In this document: positions 34,459 to 43,606 of the stretch, in pieces
How the letters are laid out: every line of letters begins with the position of its first letter
How positions within the stretch are numbered: the stretch's first letter is position 1
From: Pseudomonas umsongensis
GTDB lineage: Bacteria; Pseudomonadota; Gammaproteobacteria; Pseudomonadales; Pseudomonadaceae
Assembly (NCBI RefSeq): GCF_002236105.1
Contig: NZ_NIWU01000009.1
Coordinates: 124,001 to 188,000, forward strand
Direction: 5' to 3'
DNA length: 64,000 nucleotides
Translations under genes and position numbers: made by a program
Notes under the pieces: model-generated
What the model saw: only the letters and a program-made list of their open reading frames with translations
The model's database searches: none
What the model was told of the DNA's origin: nothing

Positions 34459-35346
34459 TTAGACGGGGTGGGCCGCCACCCACTCTTTGAGATGAGCAAT
34501 AAAACTGAGAACAGTCGGAGCGATGTTTTCTCTTGAAGGGTATACCGCATAGATTCCCACCGGGGGCTCAATGGCCCAATCGGAAAATGCTTCCACCAGC
34601 TTTCCTGAATCAAGATCATCTCGTACATGCCAGTCCATCAGCAGCGCTACTCCATGCCCATCAATTGCCATCTGGCGAACCACTTCCCCCAAACTGGATG
34701 AAAAACGGTTGCGTATTTTGCACGTTTTTTTAACGCCCCCTCGGGACATAGTCCAACTGGAATCTTTTCCGACGATGAGGCCGTCCAGCGTGGTCAAGTC
34801 TTTTAGAGAGGTAGGCACGCCCTGTTTTTCCCAATATTGGGGGGCGGCGCAAATCAGACGTCGGGACGCAGAAATCCTCTGCGCGATCAGGGATGAATCG
34901 GCCAATACTCCGTGCCGAATCGCAAGGTCGGTACCATGGACGGCCAAATCAACCAGTTGATCTGTTGGGTGTAGATCAACGATAACGCCAGGATAGCGTT
35001 TGAGATAACTGCTCACGACGCTCGATAAATAACCTTGGGCAAATGTCGCGGAAGCGGTTATGCGTAGATGACCGGTAATCTCGGTCTTCTGGAAAAATCC
35101 TCGCTCGGCCTTTTCGACGCTTTCCAGGATGCTTAGTGCGTGTTGATAAAGCTTCTCACCGTCCGAAGTGGGACTTAGCTTGCGGGTGGTGCGGTTAAAA
35201 AGTCTCCGACCAACGCTGTCTTCAAGGGCCAGAAGACGCTTGCTTGCGCCTGCGGCAGTCATCCCCATTCGTTCGGACGCTGCGCGGATGGAACCCTCCT
35301 CGAAAACAGCAATAAACAACCGCAATTCATCAATGGAATCCAGCAT
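34459..35346 (-). CDS. LysR family regulator (divergent from MDR at 35450)
   Basis: A 295-residue LTTR with HTH in IDELRLFIAVFEEGSIRAAS, GMTAAGASKRLLALEDSVGR and RLFNRTTRKLSPTSDG, plus the effector domain (GHLRITASATFAQGYLSSVV). Divergent from the quinone oxidoreductase gene (103-bp AT-rich intergenic region), its probable target. Confidence 0.92.
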   Translation of the reverse strand: MLDSIDELRLFIAVFEEGSIRAASERMGMTAAGASKRLLALEDSVGRRLFNRTTRKLSPTSDGEKLYQHALSILESVEKAERGFFQKTEITGHLRITASATFAQGYLSSVVSSYLKRYPGVIVDLHPTDQLVDLAVHGTDLAIRHGVLADSSLIAQRISASRRLICAAPQYWEKQGVPTSLKDLTTLDGLIVGKDSSWTMSRGGVKKTCKIRNRFSSSLGEVVRQMAIDGHGVALLMDWHVRDDLDSGKLVEAFSDWAIEPPVGIYAVYPSRENIAPTVLSFIAHLKEWVAAHPV

Positions 35347-35449
35347 TTATTACCAACCAAAAGGACCGAAAGATTCAATAATTCTAGCGTATTTATCCCA
35401 TATTACTGATGATAAATTTGTTGGCCTATTGTTCCTCGGAGTTTAAGCC

Positions 35450-36466
35450 TTGAAAGCCATTGTGATAAATCAGCATGGTAACTCAGACCTTTTTGTAGAA
35501 ATTAATACGGAAAACCCCGTTGCCCGCCCAGGTCATGTGATTATCGACGTGCGGGCGACAAGCGTGAATCCAGTGGACACGAAAATTCGTCGGGGCAGCG
35601 AAGGTACAGCCGGTCTGACTTTTCCGGCAATTCTTCACATCGATGTTTCAGGGGTCGTCAGCTCTGTCGGTGCTGGTGTGACTCGCTTTGACGTAGGCGA
35701 TGAAGTCTATGGCTGTTTCGGTGGCATCGTGGGGATTCCCGGTGCGCTGGCAGATCAGATGGAGGCCGATGCCGAGATGCTTGCTCTAAAACCCAAGTCG
35801 CTCTCTTTTGGCGAAGCAGCCAGCTTGCCCCTCGTGGCAATTACGGCCTGGGAGGCGCTGATTGACCGAGCCTCGATCAAACCCAATGACAACGTCTTGG
35901 TGCATGGTGGCACCGGTGGAGTTGGGCACATCGGCATTCAATTGGCGAAGGTCCAGGGGGCCAGGGTTTCGACGACGGTTTCAACGCCAGAAAAAGCGGA
36001 AATTGCCCGTCGGCTGGGCGCCGATGAGATTATTTTCTATAACAGCGAAACGCCCCAGGAATACAGCCAGCGAATCACCGAAGGAAAAGGATTCGATACG
36101 GTCTTTGATACCTTGGGCGGTGAGGTCTTACAAAACTCACTGAAAGCCGCGAAGCTTAAAGGTCATGTCGTCTCGATCATCGGTTACGACCGCTACGATC
36201 TGACCGAAATGCACTTCAAGGCATTGAGGCTCGACTTTGTATTCATGGCTATTTCGATCATTCATAATGAAGACCGCAAGCACCATGGCGAAATCCTGCA
36301 AAGACTAGCTGCCTTGGTTGATCGCGGCCTGGTTAAACCACTGATTGATGAGCACCATGACTTCACTGTTGAGGGTGTCAGCGCGGCACATGTGCGCCTT
36401 GAGTCAGGCAATGCTATTGGCAAAGTCGTCATTGAGCGACAGGCTAAGTTGGTGGGGGTGGCATAA
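35450..36466 (+). CDS. zinc-type/quinone oxidoreductase (MDR family)
   Basis: A 338-residue medium-chain reductase: GroES-like start MKAIVINQHGNSDLFVEI, VNPVDTKIRRGSEGT, HIDVSGVVSSVGAGVTRFDV, and Rossmann motif VHGGTGGVGHIGIQLAKVQG with NADPH site. It lacks the catalytic zinc ligands seen in true alcohol dehydrogenases, typical of quinone oxidoreductases. It is only distantly related to the MDR pair at 29405 and 40397. Start is TTG at 35450 with GGAG upstream. Probably controlled by the divergent LysR. Confidence 0.92.
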   Translation: MKAIVINQHGNSDLFVEINTENPVARPGHVIIDVRATSVNPVDTKIRRGSEGTAGLTFPAILHIDVSGVVSSVGAGVTRFDVGDEVYGCFGGIVGIPGALADQMEADAEMLALKPKSLSFGEAASLPLVAITAWEALIDRASIKPNDNVLVHGGTGGVGHIGIQLAKVQGARVSTTVSTPEKAEIARRLGADEIIFYNSETPQEYSQRITEGKGFDTVFDTLGGEVLQNSLKAAKLKGHVVSIIGYDRYDLTEMHFKALRLDFVFMAISIIHNEDRKHHGEILQRLAALVDRGLVKPLIDEHHDFTVEGVSAAHVRLESGNAIGKVVIERQAKLVGVA

Positions 36467-36569
36467 CGAGGGCTCAAGGCCAGACCATTGGAAGTATTTC
36501 AATAGCGCTAAAACTTAGTCGCTCGCGCCCGTACCTTTCCGCAAGGGCGCAAACGGCAAAGGGTACCTA

Positions 36570-37313
36570 TCAGAAGTCTTGCGCAGTGGGACGCAGAACG
36601 ATTTCGTTGATGTCGACATCGGCAGGTTGCTCGATCGCGTATGCGATGGCCCGTGCAACCGAATCAGCCGGGATGGCCATCTTGTAAAATTCGCCAACGA
36701 CCTCGGCGCTCGGCTGGTGCCCGCTGCCGAACTTGAGCTCGGAATCCACCGCGCCCGGCTCGATGGTCGTAGTGCGAATATTCCCGCCGACTTCATGACG
36801 CAGGCCATCGGAAATGGCGCGCACCGCGAACTTGGTGCCGCTGTACACCGAGCCACCGGGGCTGAATACCTTGATGCCGGCAACCGACGAGATGTTGATG
36901 AAGTGACCGCTGGCCTGTTGTTCGAAAAGCGGCAACGCGGCCGCGATGCCATACAACACGCCCTTGATGTTGATGTCGATCATGCGATCCCACTCTTCGA
37001 CGCGCAGCTGCGAAATCGGAGAGATCGCCATCAGCCCTGCATTGTTGATCATCACATCGATGCGACCGAATGCCTCGACAGCCTTGGCGACCAGCGCAGA
37101 CAAGTCCTCTTTGCGTGTGACATCGATCGGATGGGCAATCGCCTTGCCGCCTGCTGCGACGATCTCCCGGACAATTGCATCCAGACGATCCTGGCGACGG
37201 GCGCCAAGTACCACATGGGCGCCGAGCGCAGCCAAATGACGCGCCGTTGCTTCGCCCAGACCGCTACTCGCACCGGTGATGACGACCACTTTACCCTGGA
37301 TATTTTTACTCAT
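36570..37313 (-). CDS. SDR family oxidoreductase
   Basis: A 247-residue short-chain dehydrogenase: NADPH motif TGASSGLGEATARHLAALG, NNAGLMAISP, and catalytic Ser-Tyr-Lys in INISSVAGIKVFSPGGSVYS followed by YSGTKFAVRAISDG. The ATG at 37313 (MSKNIQGKVVVITG) has AGGAG upstream; the open frame reaches back to 37436 but would overlap the divergent LysR. Substrate unknown; SDRs of this type reduce carbonyl compounds. Confidence 0.92.
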   Translation of the reverse strand: MSKNIQGKVVVITGASSGLGEATARHLAALGAHVVLGARRQDRLDAIVREIVAAGGKAIAHPIDVTRKEDLSALVAKAVEAFGRIDVMINNAGLMAISPISQLRVEEWDRMIDINIKGVLYGIAAALPLFEQQASGHFINISSVAGIKVFSPGGSVYSGTKFAVRAISDGLRHEVGGNIRTTTIEPGAVDSELKFGSGHQPSAEVVGEFYKMAIPADSVARAIAYAIEQPADVDINEIVLRPTAQDF

Positions 37314-37435
37314 GTTCAGCGCTCCTGTTGAGACCTGCTTGGGTTGACGGGTGCAGTCTGCGCTGGTTTTATTCGTCATAAAATGGAAGAGTTCGGATTT
37401 GAGAATTCCATTTTCTGGAACTGGAGTTGACGGCA

Positions 37436-38344
37436 ATGCTCAATCGCATGGAGCTGATTCGGATCTTCTCGGTGGCAGCGCAATCGACCACGTTTCGCGA
37501 TGCAGCCACCCGCCTCGGCACTTCTCCGCAGACCGTGACACGCGCCATCAAAGAACTGGAGCGCACGCTTGGGGAGCTGTTGTTCCACCGCAGCACGCGG
37601 CAGGTTCATGTCACCGCTTTTGGTGCCAATTTCGCCTTGCAAGCCCGGGAAACCCTGGAGCGGGTGGATCAGTTGTTTATCGCCCACAGTACACAGGAGG
37701 CAAAAGGCATCGTCGGCATCACGGCCCCCCACGCCATCGGCAAGCTGTATCTGATCAAGTTTCTGAAACCGCTGATGCGGGAGAATCCGGGCCTGAGCAT
37801 CGACCTGAGCCTGGATGACCAGCTCACCGACGCGGTGGCCAACAAGATCGACATCGGTATTCGTGTCGGAGCTGTGCGGGATCGGCGCTATATCGCCAGA
37901 ACGGTGGCCAATGTGGACCTGAAAATCGTTGCGGCGCCGTCACTGCTCGACACCGTGCAACGCCCTGGCAATATCGAGGATCTGAAACGCTTACCCCTGT
38001 CGATGCTGATCGATCGCAACAACGGCCGGCCCTGGCCGTGGGTGCTTGCCGAGGGACAAGCGTTCCTGCCTGCCTCCCCGGCATTTACCTGCGACGACCC
38101 AGAAACCGAGCGAGAGATTGTTCTGGCCGGGCTCGCCTTTGGGCAAATGCCCGGTTATCTGGCAGAACCCTACCTGTCTGAAGGGCGTCTGGTCGAGGTC
38201 ATGCAGCACGATGCCCCGCCGCCTTCCGAATTGATCATGTATCGTCCGCAATCAGGGCCCGTGGCACCACGAGTGAGGCTGGTGTACGACCGCCTGGTCA
38301 ACTGTTTTTCCGATCCGCAGGTTTTTGCGCAGAGCAAGCGCTGA
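37436..38344 (+). CDS. LysR family regulator (divergent from SDR)
   Basis: A 302-residue LTTR: HTH in MELIRIFSVAAQSTTFRDAA, TSPQTVTRAIKELERTLGEL and LFHRSTRQVHVTAFG; effector domain follows. The ATG at 37436 fits GGAG at about nine bases; a TTG at 37427 is possible. It is divergent from the SDR gene with a 122-bp promoter region, so it likely controls it. Confidence 0.92.
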   Translation: MLNRMELIRIFSVAAQSTTFRDAATRLGTSPQTVTRAIKELERTLGELLFHRSTRQVHVTAFGANFALQARETLERVDQLFIAHSTQEAKGIVGITAPHAIGKLYLIKFLKPLMRENPGLSIDLSLDDQLTDAVANKIDIGIRVGAVRDRRYIARTVANVDLKIVAAPSLLDTVQRPGNIEDLKRLPLSMLIDRNNGRPWPWVLAEGQAFLPASPAFTCDDPETEREIVLAGLAFGQMPGYLAEPYLSEGRLVEVMQHDAPPPSELIMYRPQSGPVAPRVRLVYDRLVNCFSDPQVFAQSKR

Positions 38345-38426
38345 AACAGTTCTGAACAAGGGCTTGTTTGGGTGGAGTATTACGCTGTCCCTTCGGGCAT
38401 GCATCACTGAGTGACCCACAGCAACA

Positions 38427-38744
38427 TTAGTCGCGCTGGGACAGGATCGTTTCCAGCAGGCCCGGAAAACGGTTACTCAAGTCTTCCCTCCGCAACGAGT
38501 TCATGTGGGTCGTGCCGATGGTCTGGGTTTGAACCAGGCCGGCATCTCGCAGCACCCGAAAATGATGGGACATGGTGGACTTCGCGCGACCACCGTCCAG
38601 CTCGCCACAGCTGGCCTCTCCCAGTTCGGCGAGGCGCCGGACAATCTCCAGGCGTACAGGGTCGCTCAAGGCGTAAAACAGACGCTCAAGAACGAATTCG
38701 CTGAGAGGAAGGTGTTTGAAGGGGCGCATGAGCGAATCATACAC
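38427..38744 (-). CDS. ArsR-type winged-helix repressor
   Basis: A 105-residue regulator: LERLFYALSDPVRLEIVRRL, LGEASCGELDGGRAKSTMSH, HFRVLRDAGLVQTQTIGTTH and the wing NSLRREDLSNRFPGLL. A single Cys lies in the position of the helix used by some metal or redox sensors; there is no CxC. Divergent from the ene-reductase at 38815; the palindrome at 38765-38782 lies between the two genes and is the natural operator. Confidence 0.88.
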   Translation of the reverse strand: MYDSLMRPFKHLPLSEFVLERLFYALSDPVRLEIVRRLAELGEASCGELDGGRAKSTMSHHFRVLRDAGLVQTQTIGTTHMNSLRREDLSNRFPGLLETILSQRD

Positions 38745-38764
38745 GGGTTTGCTCTATGTCAATA

Positions 38765-38782
38765 GTTCGAATATTATCGAAC
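38765..38782. promoter_or_regulatory. operator-like palindrome between ArsR-type and OYE genes
   Basis: GTTCGA-ATATTA-TCGAAC, six-base arms around a six-base AT centre, sits 21 bases from the regulator start and 33 bases from the ene-reductase start. Its position suggests a shared operator of the divergent pair. Confidence 0.6.
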
Positions 38783-38814
38783 AACAGAAATAGTATCCCT
38801 CGGAGAAAGACCTA

Positions 38815-39906
38815 ATGTCTGCGCTGTTCCAACCTTTCACGCTCAAGGATGTCTCCCTTCGCAACCGGATCGCGATTCCCCCCATGTGCATGTACTCGGC
38901 CAATGATGGCCTGATCAACGATTGGCACACTGTGCACTATGCCACCCTCGCGCGTGGCGGGGCAGGACTGGTGGTCGTCGAGGCGACTGCCGTGTCGCCC
39001 GAAGGACGGATCACGCCTGGCTGCGCTGGTATCTGGAACGATGAACTCGCCCGTGCCTTCGTGCCTGTGGTGCAATCGATCAAGGCTGCCGGCGCAGTGC
39101 CAGGTATCCAGATTGCCCACGCGGGGCGCAAGGCCAGTGCGAACCGTCCTTGGGAAGGCGACGATCATATCGGCGAGGATGATTCGCGTGGCTGGCAGAC
39201 CATCGCCCCGTCGGCAGTTGCCTTTGGCGCTCATCTCGCCAAGCAGCCGAAAGCCATGACGCTGGAGGATATCGCCCGGGTGCGCGAGGATTTTGTCTCA
39301 GCCGCTCGCCGTGCACGTGACGCTGGCTTCGAGTGGTTAGAGTTGCATTTCGCCCATGGCTATCTGGCCCAGTCATTCCTCTCTGAACACTCCAACCTTC
39401 GTGACGACGCCTATGGCGGAAACTTCGATAACCGTAGCCGCTTTCTGCTGGAAACACTGGCGGCGGTTCGCGAAGTATGGCCAGAGCACTTGCCGCTGAC
39501 CGCTCGCCTGGGTGTCATCGAATACGACGGCCGGGATGAACAGACCTTGTCAGAGGCTATCGAACTGACACGTCGCTTCAAGGACGGTGGATTGGACTTG
39601 CTCAGCGTCAGTATCGGGTTCACCATCCCTGAATCCAACATTCCTTGGGCCCCCGGTTTCATGGGCGAAGTTACCCAGCGGGTACGGCGCGAGACGGGGA
39701 TTGCGGTGGCCTCGGCATGGGGCTTCGGCACGCCGAGCGTCGCCGAAGAAGCGGTGAGGAGTGGTCAACTGGACCTGGCGATGATTGGCCGGGCGCACCT
39801 GGGCAATCCTAACTGGTCCTATTCAGCCGCCCAGGAGCTGGGTGTAGAGCGTGCTGCCTGGACCTTGCCCGCTCCTTATGCACATTGGCTTGAACGCTAC
39901 AAGTGA
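38815..39906 (+). CDS. NADH:flavin oxidoreductase, OYE family (YqjM-like)
   Basis: A 363-residue ene-reductase of the thermophilic-like/YqjM class: RNRIAIPPMCMYSANDGLIN (with the redox-tuning Cys of this class), PGIQIAHAGRKAS, FEWLELHFAHGYLAQSFLSE, DDAYGGNFDNRSRFLLETLA and LAMIGRAHLGNPNW. It differs from the NemA-like enzyme at 32792. It heads a set of genes continuing with an ABM-domain protein and an MDR oxidoreductase; the divergent ArsR-type gene is its probable repressor. Confidence 0.94.
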   Translation: MSALFQPFTLKDVSLRNRIAIPPMCMYSANDGLINDWHTVHYATLARGGAGLVVVEATAVSPEGRITPGCAGIWNDELARAFVPVVQSIKAAGAVPGIQIAHAGRKASANRPWEGDDHIGEDDSRGWQTIAPSAVAFGAHLAKQPKAMTLEDIARVREDFVSAARRARDAGFEWLELHFAHGYLAQSFLSEHSNLRDDAYGGNFDNRSRFLLETLAAVREVWPEHLPLTARLGVIEYDGRDEQTLSEAIELTRRFKDGGLDLLSVSIGFTIPESNIPWAPGFMGEVTQRVRRETGIAVASAWGFGTPSVAEEAVRSGQLDLAMIGRAHLGNPNWSYSAAQELGVERAAWTLPAPYAHWLERYK

Positions 39907-40092
39907 TCCCGCCAGAGCGAGCTCGCATGGCCTTAGGGCTATCAACTTAGTCGAATGCCCAAGTGGGCAAGATTGTTGTCGCGCTCCCACCCAGATTCAG
40001 GTTTTTGGCCGCATGGCCGGCATGGACATCTTCGATACACCCGTGCCAGCCAATGCGTTCCCCCTTTATATCGCACGCAGACAGGAGGTTTG

Positions 40093-40386
40093 ATGACTAC
40101 CCCTCTAACACTGATTGCCACTTTGGTCGCCAAGGCTGGCTTCGAAACCGAGCTCGAGCAAACGTTGCAGGGCCTGCAAGGCCCAAGCCGAGGCGAAGCG
40201 GACTGTATCCAGTACGACCTCCATCGTGATGCCGAGCAAGCTCGCACTTTCCACATGATCGAGCAGTGGCGGGACGAAGCGGCGCAGACTGCTCACGAAG
40301 CGACACCGCATTTTCAGTCAGCACTCCCTTTCATCGAACGTGCTGCTGAAAAGCTCACCATCACGAAAATGTATCGCATCTCCTGA
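40093..40386 (+). CDS. ABM-domain putative quinol monooxygenase
   Basis: A 97-residue dimeric alpha-beta barrel protein: LTLIATLVAKAGFETELEQT, RGEADCIQYDLHRDAEQART and FHMIEQWRDEAAQTAHEATP. The start at 40093 follows AGGAGG. It ends ten bases before the MDR gene start, forming a tight two-gene unit. The 186 bases before it (39907-40092) include a frame starting GKIVVALP that may be the tail of another oxidoreductase, and an unrelated tail ending ANAFPLYIARRQEV; neither is assignable. Confidence 0.9.
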   Translation: MTTPLTLIATLVAKAGFETELEQTLQGLQGPSRGEADCIQYDLHRDAEQARTFHMIEQWRDEAAQTAHEATPHFQSALPFIERAAEKLTITKMYRIS

Positions 40387-40396
40387 GGAGCATAGA

Positions 40397-41416
40397 ATGA
40401 AAGCCATTGCACATTTCAAATGCCTGCCTATTGAACATCCCGACGCCTTGGTGGAGATCGATATACCCGAGCCAGTTCCGGGGCCGCGCGACTTGCTCGT
40501 AGAGGTAAAGGCCGTATCGGTCAATCCTGTCGATACCAAGGTGCGGCAGGGCTACGTACCGCACGAGGACGAAAGCCAGCCGCGTATCCTCGGTTGGGAC
40601 GCTGCCGGCGTGGTCAAGTCGGTCGGCAGCGACGTGACGCTATTCAAGCCCGGTGACAGGGTCTGGTACGCCGGATCGCTGATCCGCCCGGGCAGCAACT
40701 GTGAGCTGCAACTGGTGGATGAGCGTATCGTCGGTTCAATGCCCCAGTCGCTTGAATTCAGCCAGGCTGCGGCATTGCCACTGACGTCCTTGACCGCTTG
40801 GGAATTACTGTTTGATCGCCTCGGTGTTGCACGCGATACCACCGACCGGGGCGAAACGCTGCTGATCATCGGCGCTGCAGGCGGGGTGGGTTCAATCCTG
40901 ACTCAGCTGGCGCGTCAGTTAACCGGGTTGACGATCATTGGTACGGCTTCGCGCCCTGAAACCCAGTCCTGGGTCACCGAGCTTGGTGCGCATCATGTCA
41001 TCGACCATACCAAGCCACTCAGCGAGGAGCTCAAGCGCATCGGTATCGCACAAGTCAGCTATGTCGCAAGCCTGACGCAGACCGATCGGCACTACGAGCA
41101 AATCATCGAGTCACTGAAGCCTCAAGGCAAGCTGGGCCTGATCGATGACCCGGCCACGCTTGACGTCGTGCCGATGAAGCGTAAGAGCCTGTCGTTGCAC
41201 TGGGAGCTGATGTACACCCGCTCGCTTTACGAGACAGAGGACATGCAGGAGCAGCACAACATCCTCAACGAAGTTGCACGGCGCGTTGATACGGGTGAGT
41301 TGCGCACCACCGTTGGCGATAACTATGGGCGCATCAACGCAGAAAATCTTCGTCGTGCCCATGCTCTACTGGAAAGCGGCAAGGCGAAGGGCAAGATCGT
41401 GCTGGAAGGCTTCTAA
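40397..41416 (+). CDS. zinc-binding alcohol dehydrogenase/quinone oxidoreductase family (MDR)
   Basis: A 339-residue medium-chain reductase closely related to that at 29405-30412: VNPVDTKVRQGYVPHEDESQ, ILGWDAAGVVKSVGSDVTLF, Rossmann motif IIGAAGGVGSILTQLARQLT, and C terminus KAKGKIVLEGF. It starts with a GAGGAG-type ribosome site. With the upstream ABM gene and OYE it probably forms an OYE-ABM-MDR operon that reduces quinones or enones with NADPH. Confidence 0.93.
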   Translation: MKAIAHFKCLPIEHPDALVEIDIPEPVPGPRDLLVEVKAVSVNPVDTKVRQGYVPHEDESQPRILGWDAAGVVKSVGSDVTLFKPGDRVWYAGSLIRPGSNCELQLVDERIVGSMPQSLEFSQAAALPLTSLTAWELLFDRLGVARDTTDRGETLLIIGAAGGVGSILTQLARQLTGLTIIGTASRPETQSWVTELGAHHVIDHTKPLSEELKRIGIAQVSYVASLTQTDRHYEQIIESLKPQGKLGLIDDPATLDVVPMKRKSLSLHWELMYTRSLYETEDMQEQHNILNEVARRVDTGELRTTVGDNYGRINAENLRRAHALLESGKAKGKIVLEGF

Positions 41417-41452
41417 GAGGGTGTAGACAAACCCGCCGCCCCATTCGTTTAA

Positions 41453-41692
41453 ATGCGATTTGACCGCGCCACACTACAAGGCTGGTCGCGGATGGGTTGG
41501 CTGGCGCAACGTCTTGGGCTGCGGGCCAAAATTCTGCTGTCATTGGCGGAGGGATCAACGCCCAAAGAGGTCAGCCATCAGTTCCAAGTCTCAGCGCCCG
41601 CAGCGCTTGCCAAGCTCTTCAGGTGGAACAAGACGACTGAATCCATCATTAGCTCTGTAAACAAAGCAAAGCTGGGAATTAACCCCTCATGA
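41453..41692 (+). pseudogene. IS630-like transposase N-terminal fragment
   Basis: The 79-codon frame (QRLGLRAKILLSLAEGSTPK, EVSHQFQVSAPAALAKLFRW) resembles the N-terminal helix-turn-helix of IS630-family transposases (QRxxLRAxIVLxxAxG...). The catalytic DDE part is absent. It fills the gap between the MDR gene and the convergent OprD gene and suggests past insertion. Confidence 0.5.
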
Positions 41693-41698
41693 CACTCG

Positions 41699-43006
41699 TT
41701 AAAGAAGCGGAAGGCTATAGCTTACAAACACTCGATTCTGATCTACGTTACGAGCCGCTTCGCTGTTGGACTTGCCGTTACGCCAGCCGAACCCGACGCC
41801 TTTGAGCGCTCCGGACTGAAGGACGTAGTCCAGGCTAATGTCTCTTTCCCATTCCTTTTGGTTGTCGCCTGACGTCGTTTTAATATTATCGCCGGAGAGG
41901 TACATGACCGAGCCTTTCAGGCCAGGGACACCCAGAGCGGCGAAGTCGTAAGCGTACTGACCGAAAACTGTGCGCTCGCCTGCGCGGGCGAAACTTTGGA
42001 TCAGGCGGTCTGTATACAGATACATGCTTGCTCCACCGGCGCCCTTGTCTACCAGGCTACCCTGACTGAGTTGAGTGAAGTTGCTGCCATCCGACACACT
42101 TTGGTACCCCGCAGTAATCGCGTGGCCACCCAGTGTGTAAATCAACGCGGCACTCCAGGTACGGTTGTCGATCTCTCCATCACCGTTTTTGGTGAAGCCA
42201 CTCATTCTGTAGCCTGACGTACCGGCGCTATTTGCACCTGAGGAGTCAGTGTTGAAGTAGCGCAGGTCGGTTTTAAGGGACTGATTGTCCGAGAGCGCCA
42301 GGGTGTGAATTAATCCCAAAAAATGCTGTTTATAGTAGTTATCGAGGTTGGCGTAGTAGTACTGGGCTGTCAGATCCTTGGTGACGTTCCAATCGCCCCC
42401 GGCGAAGTCAAACTGATTGCTTTCACGCGTACCACCAGCAACGGCCAACCCCGTCTGATCGGTCGAACCCCGTCCTGTTGCATGTTCGATCCGACCTCCA
42501 GTCAAGGTCAGCCCCTTGAACTCGCTCGAAGTGATTTGACCGCCCTCGAAAGTTTGTGGAAGCACGCGCCCATCGTTGGCGACCAGAATTGGGAGTTTCG
42601 GAATCAAAGTGCCGTAGCGAAATTCAGTTTTCGACATTTTGACTTTGCCGGTCAGCCCCAGCCGGCTCCACTCGTCGACGGCACGGTTGTCACTGTCAGA
42701 AGGCATCATGGTGCTGCCGACATGCCGTCCTTTGCCGCTGTCCAGGGTAACCCCCAGCAACCCCAGGCCATCGACACCAAAACCAACTATTCCATCGGTA
42801 TAGCCCGATTTGAAGTCCAACATGAAACCCTGCGCCCATTCTTCGGTTTTGGAAGGGGCGGCAACGCCATCGCGGTTGTCGTTATTGAAATAGAAGTTTC
42901 TCATTCCCAAGGTGGCTTTGCTATCACTTAGGAAGTCAGCATGCGCCTGGGCACTCAGGGTGACACTAAGAAACAACGAACTCGCAGCAATTTTTTTTCG
43001 ACTCAC
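41699..43006 (-). CDS. OprD family outer-membrane porin
   Basis: A 435-residue 18-strand beta-barrel channel for small carboxylates or basic amino acids. The signal peptide (MSRKKIAASSLFLSVTLSAQAHA) is followed by FLSDSKATLGMRNFYFNNDN, then ...KTEEWAQGFMLDFKSGYTDG and GFGVDGLGLLGVTLDSG, the Pseudomonas OprD hallmark. The C terminus ends in alternating hydrophobic residues (VFVSYSLPLL). Substrate cannot be told from sequence. The 600 bases upstream hold only the CoxL-like scrap. Confidence 0.94.
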   Translation of the reverse strand: MSRKKIAASSLFLSVTLSAQAHADFLSDSKATLGMRNFYFNNDNRDGVAAPSKTEEWAQGFMLDFKSGYTDGIVGFGVDGLGLLGVTLDSGKGRHVGSTMMPSDSDNRAVDEWSRLGLTGKVKMSKTEFRYGTLIPKLPILVANDGRVLPQTFEGGQITSSEFKGLTLTGGRIEHATGRGSTDQTGLAVAGGTRESNQFDFAGGDWNVTKDLTAQYYYANLDNYYKQHFLGLIHTLALSDNQSLKTDLRYFNTDSSGANSAGTSGYRMSGFTKNGDGEIDNRTWSAALIYTLGGHAITAGYQSVSDGSNFTQLSQGSLVDKGAGGASMYLYTDRLIQSFARAGERTVFGQYAYDFAALGVPGLKGSVMYLSGDNIKTTSGDNQKEWERDISLDYVLQSGALKGVGFGWRNGKSNSEAARNVDQNRVFVSYSLPLL

Positions 43007-43232
43007 TTATATAGCGCTCCATTTGTTATTTTCAAGTAATAGAAGCAACGCAAAATCTTTCAGCTCAACGCAACGCATACAAGGGAACGGTATTAAATTA
43101 ATTTAACCAGACCGATAAATGGCGCGCGATTTTATTATGCTGAACACTCATGGCACATTTAGATAAATGAGCCAGTGGCCTGAGCGATTAGTTCGTTAAT
43201 CAAAAACAGCCAGAAACAGGCGTTTAAACAAT

Positions 43233-43388
43233 TTAAATGGATAAACGAATTGCCCCCTGTCCAGGAGGGATCGCAGCGTCGTCGGCGTAGCAGTCAAGGC
43301 CGCGCAACAATGCGGCGTCCTCGACTCGGGTCTGACGGGCGCCGATATGGCCGATCTGGCTTTCGGTAGCAGATGGGAAACTGGTCAT
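43233..43388 (-). pseudogene. N-terminal scrap of a CoxL/xanthine dehydrogenase-type large subunit
   Basis: From ATG 43388 the frame reads MTSFPSATESQIGHIGARQT then RVEDAALLRGLDCYADDAAI and stops after 51 codons. The IGARQTRVEDAALLRG...YADD pattern is the N terminus of molybdopterin-binding subunits of aerobic CO/xanthine dehydrogenase-type enzymes. The remaining 700 or so residues are absent. No partner subunits are in the window. The surrounding gap 43007-43606 shows nothing else recognisable. Confidence 0.5.
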
Positions 43389-43606
43389 TTTTTCGCGGCT
43401 CTTGTTGTTATACAGCGCGATAGCGTTAGAGCCGAGTGTGTGAGAAAGGCACAGGAAGCGCCTTGCCTGGGGAGATGGAGTTCTGCACTGGGGTCGGAAA
43501 ATTTGCCCTAGCGTCTGATTTTCGAGGCTGGGCCCCGACAGCATTGCCGGTCAGGGATAGGTGGAGATCTCCAAATGCTAAACCTCCAGATGGCGTCAAT
43601 AAGAAG

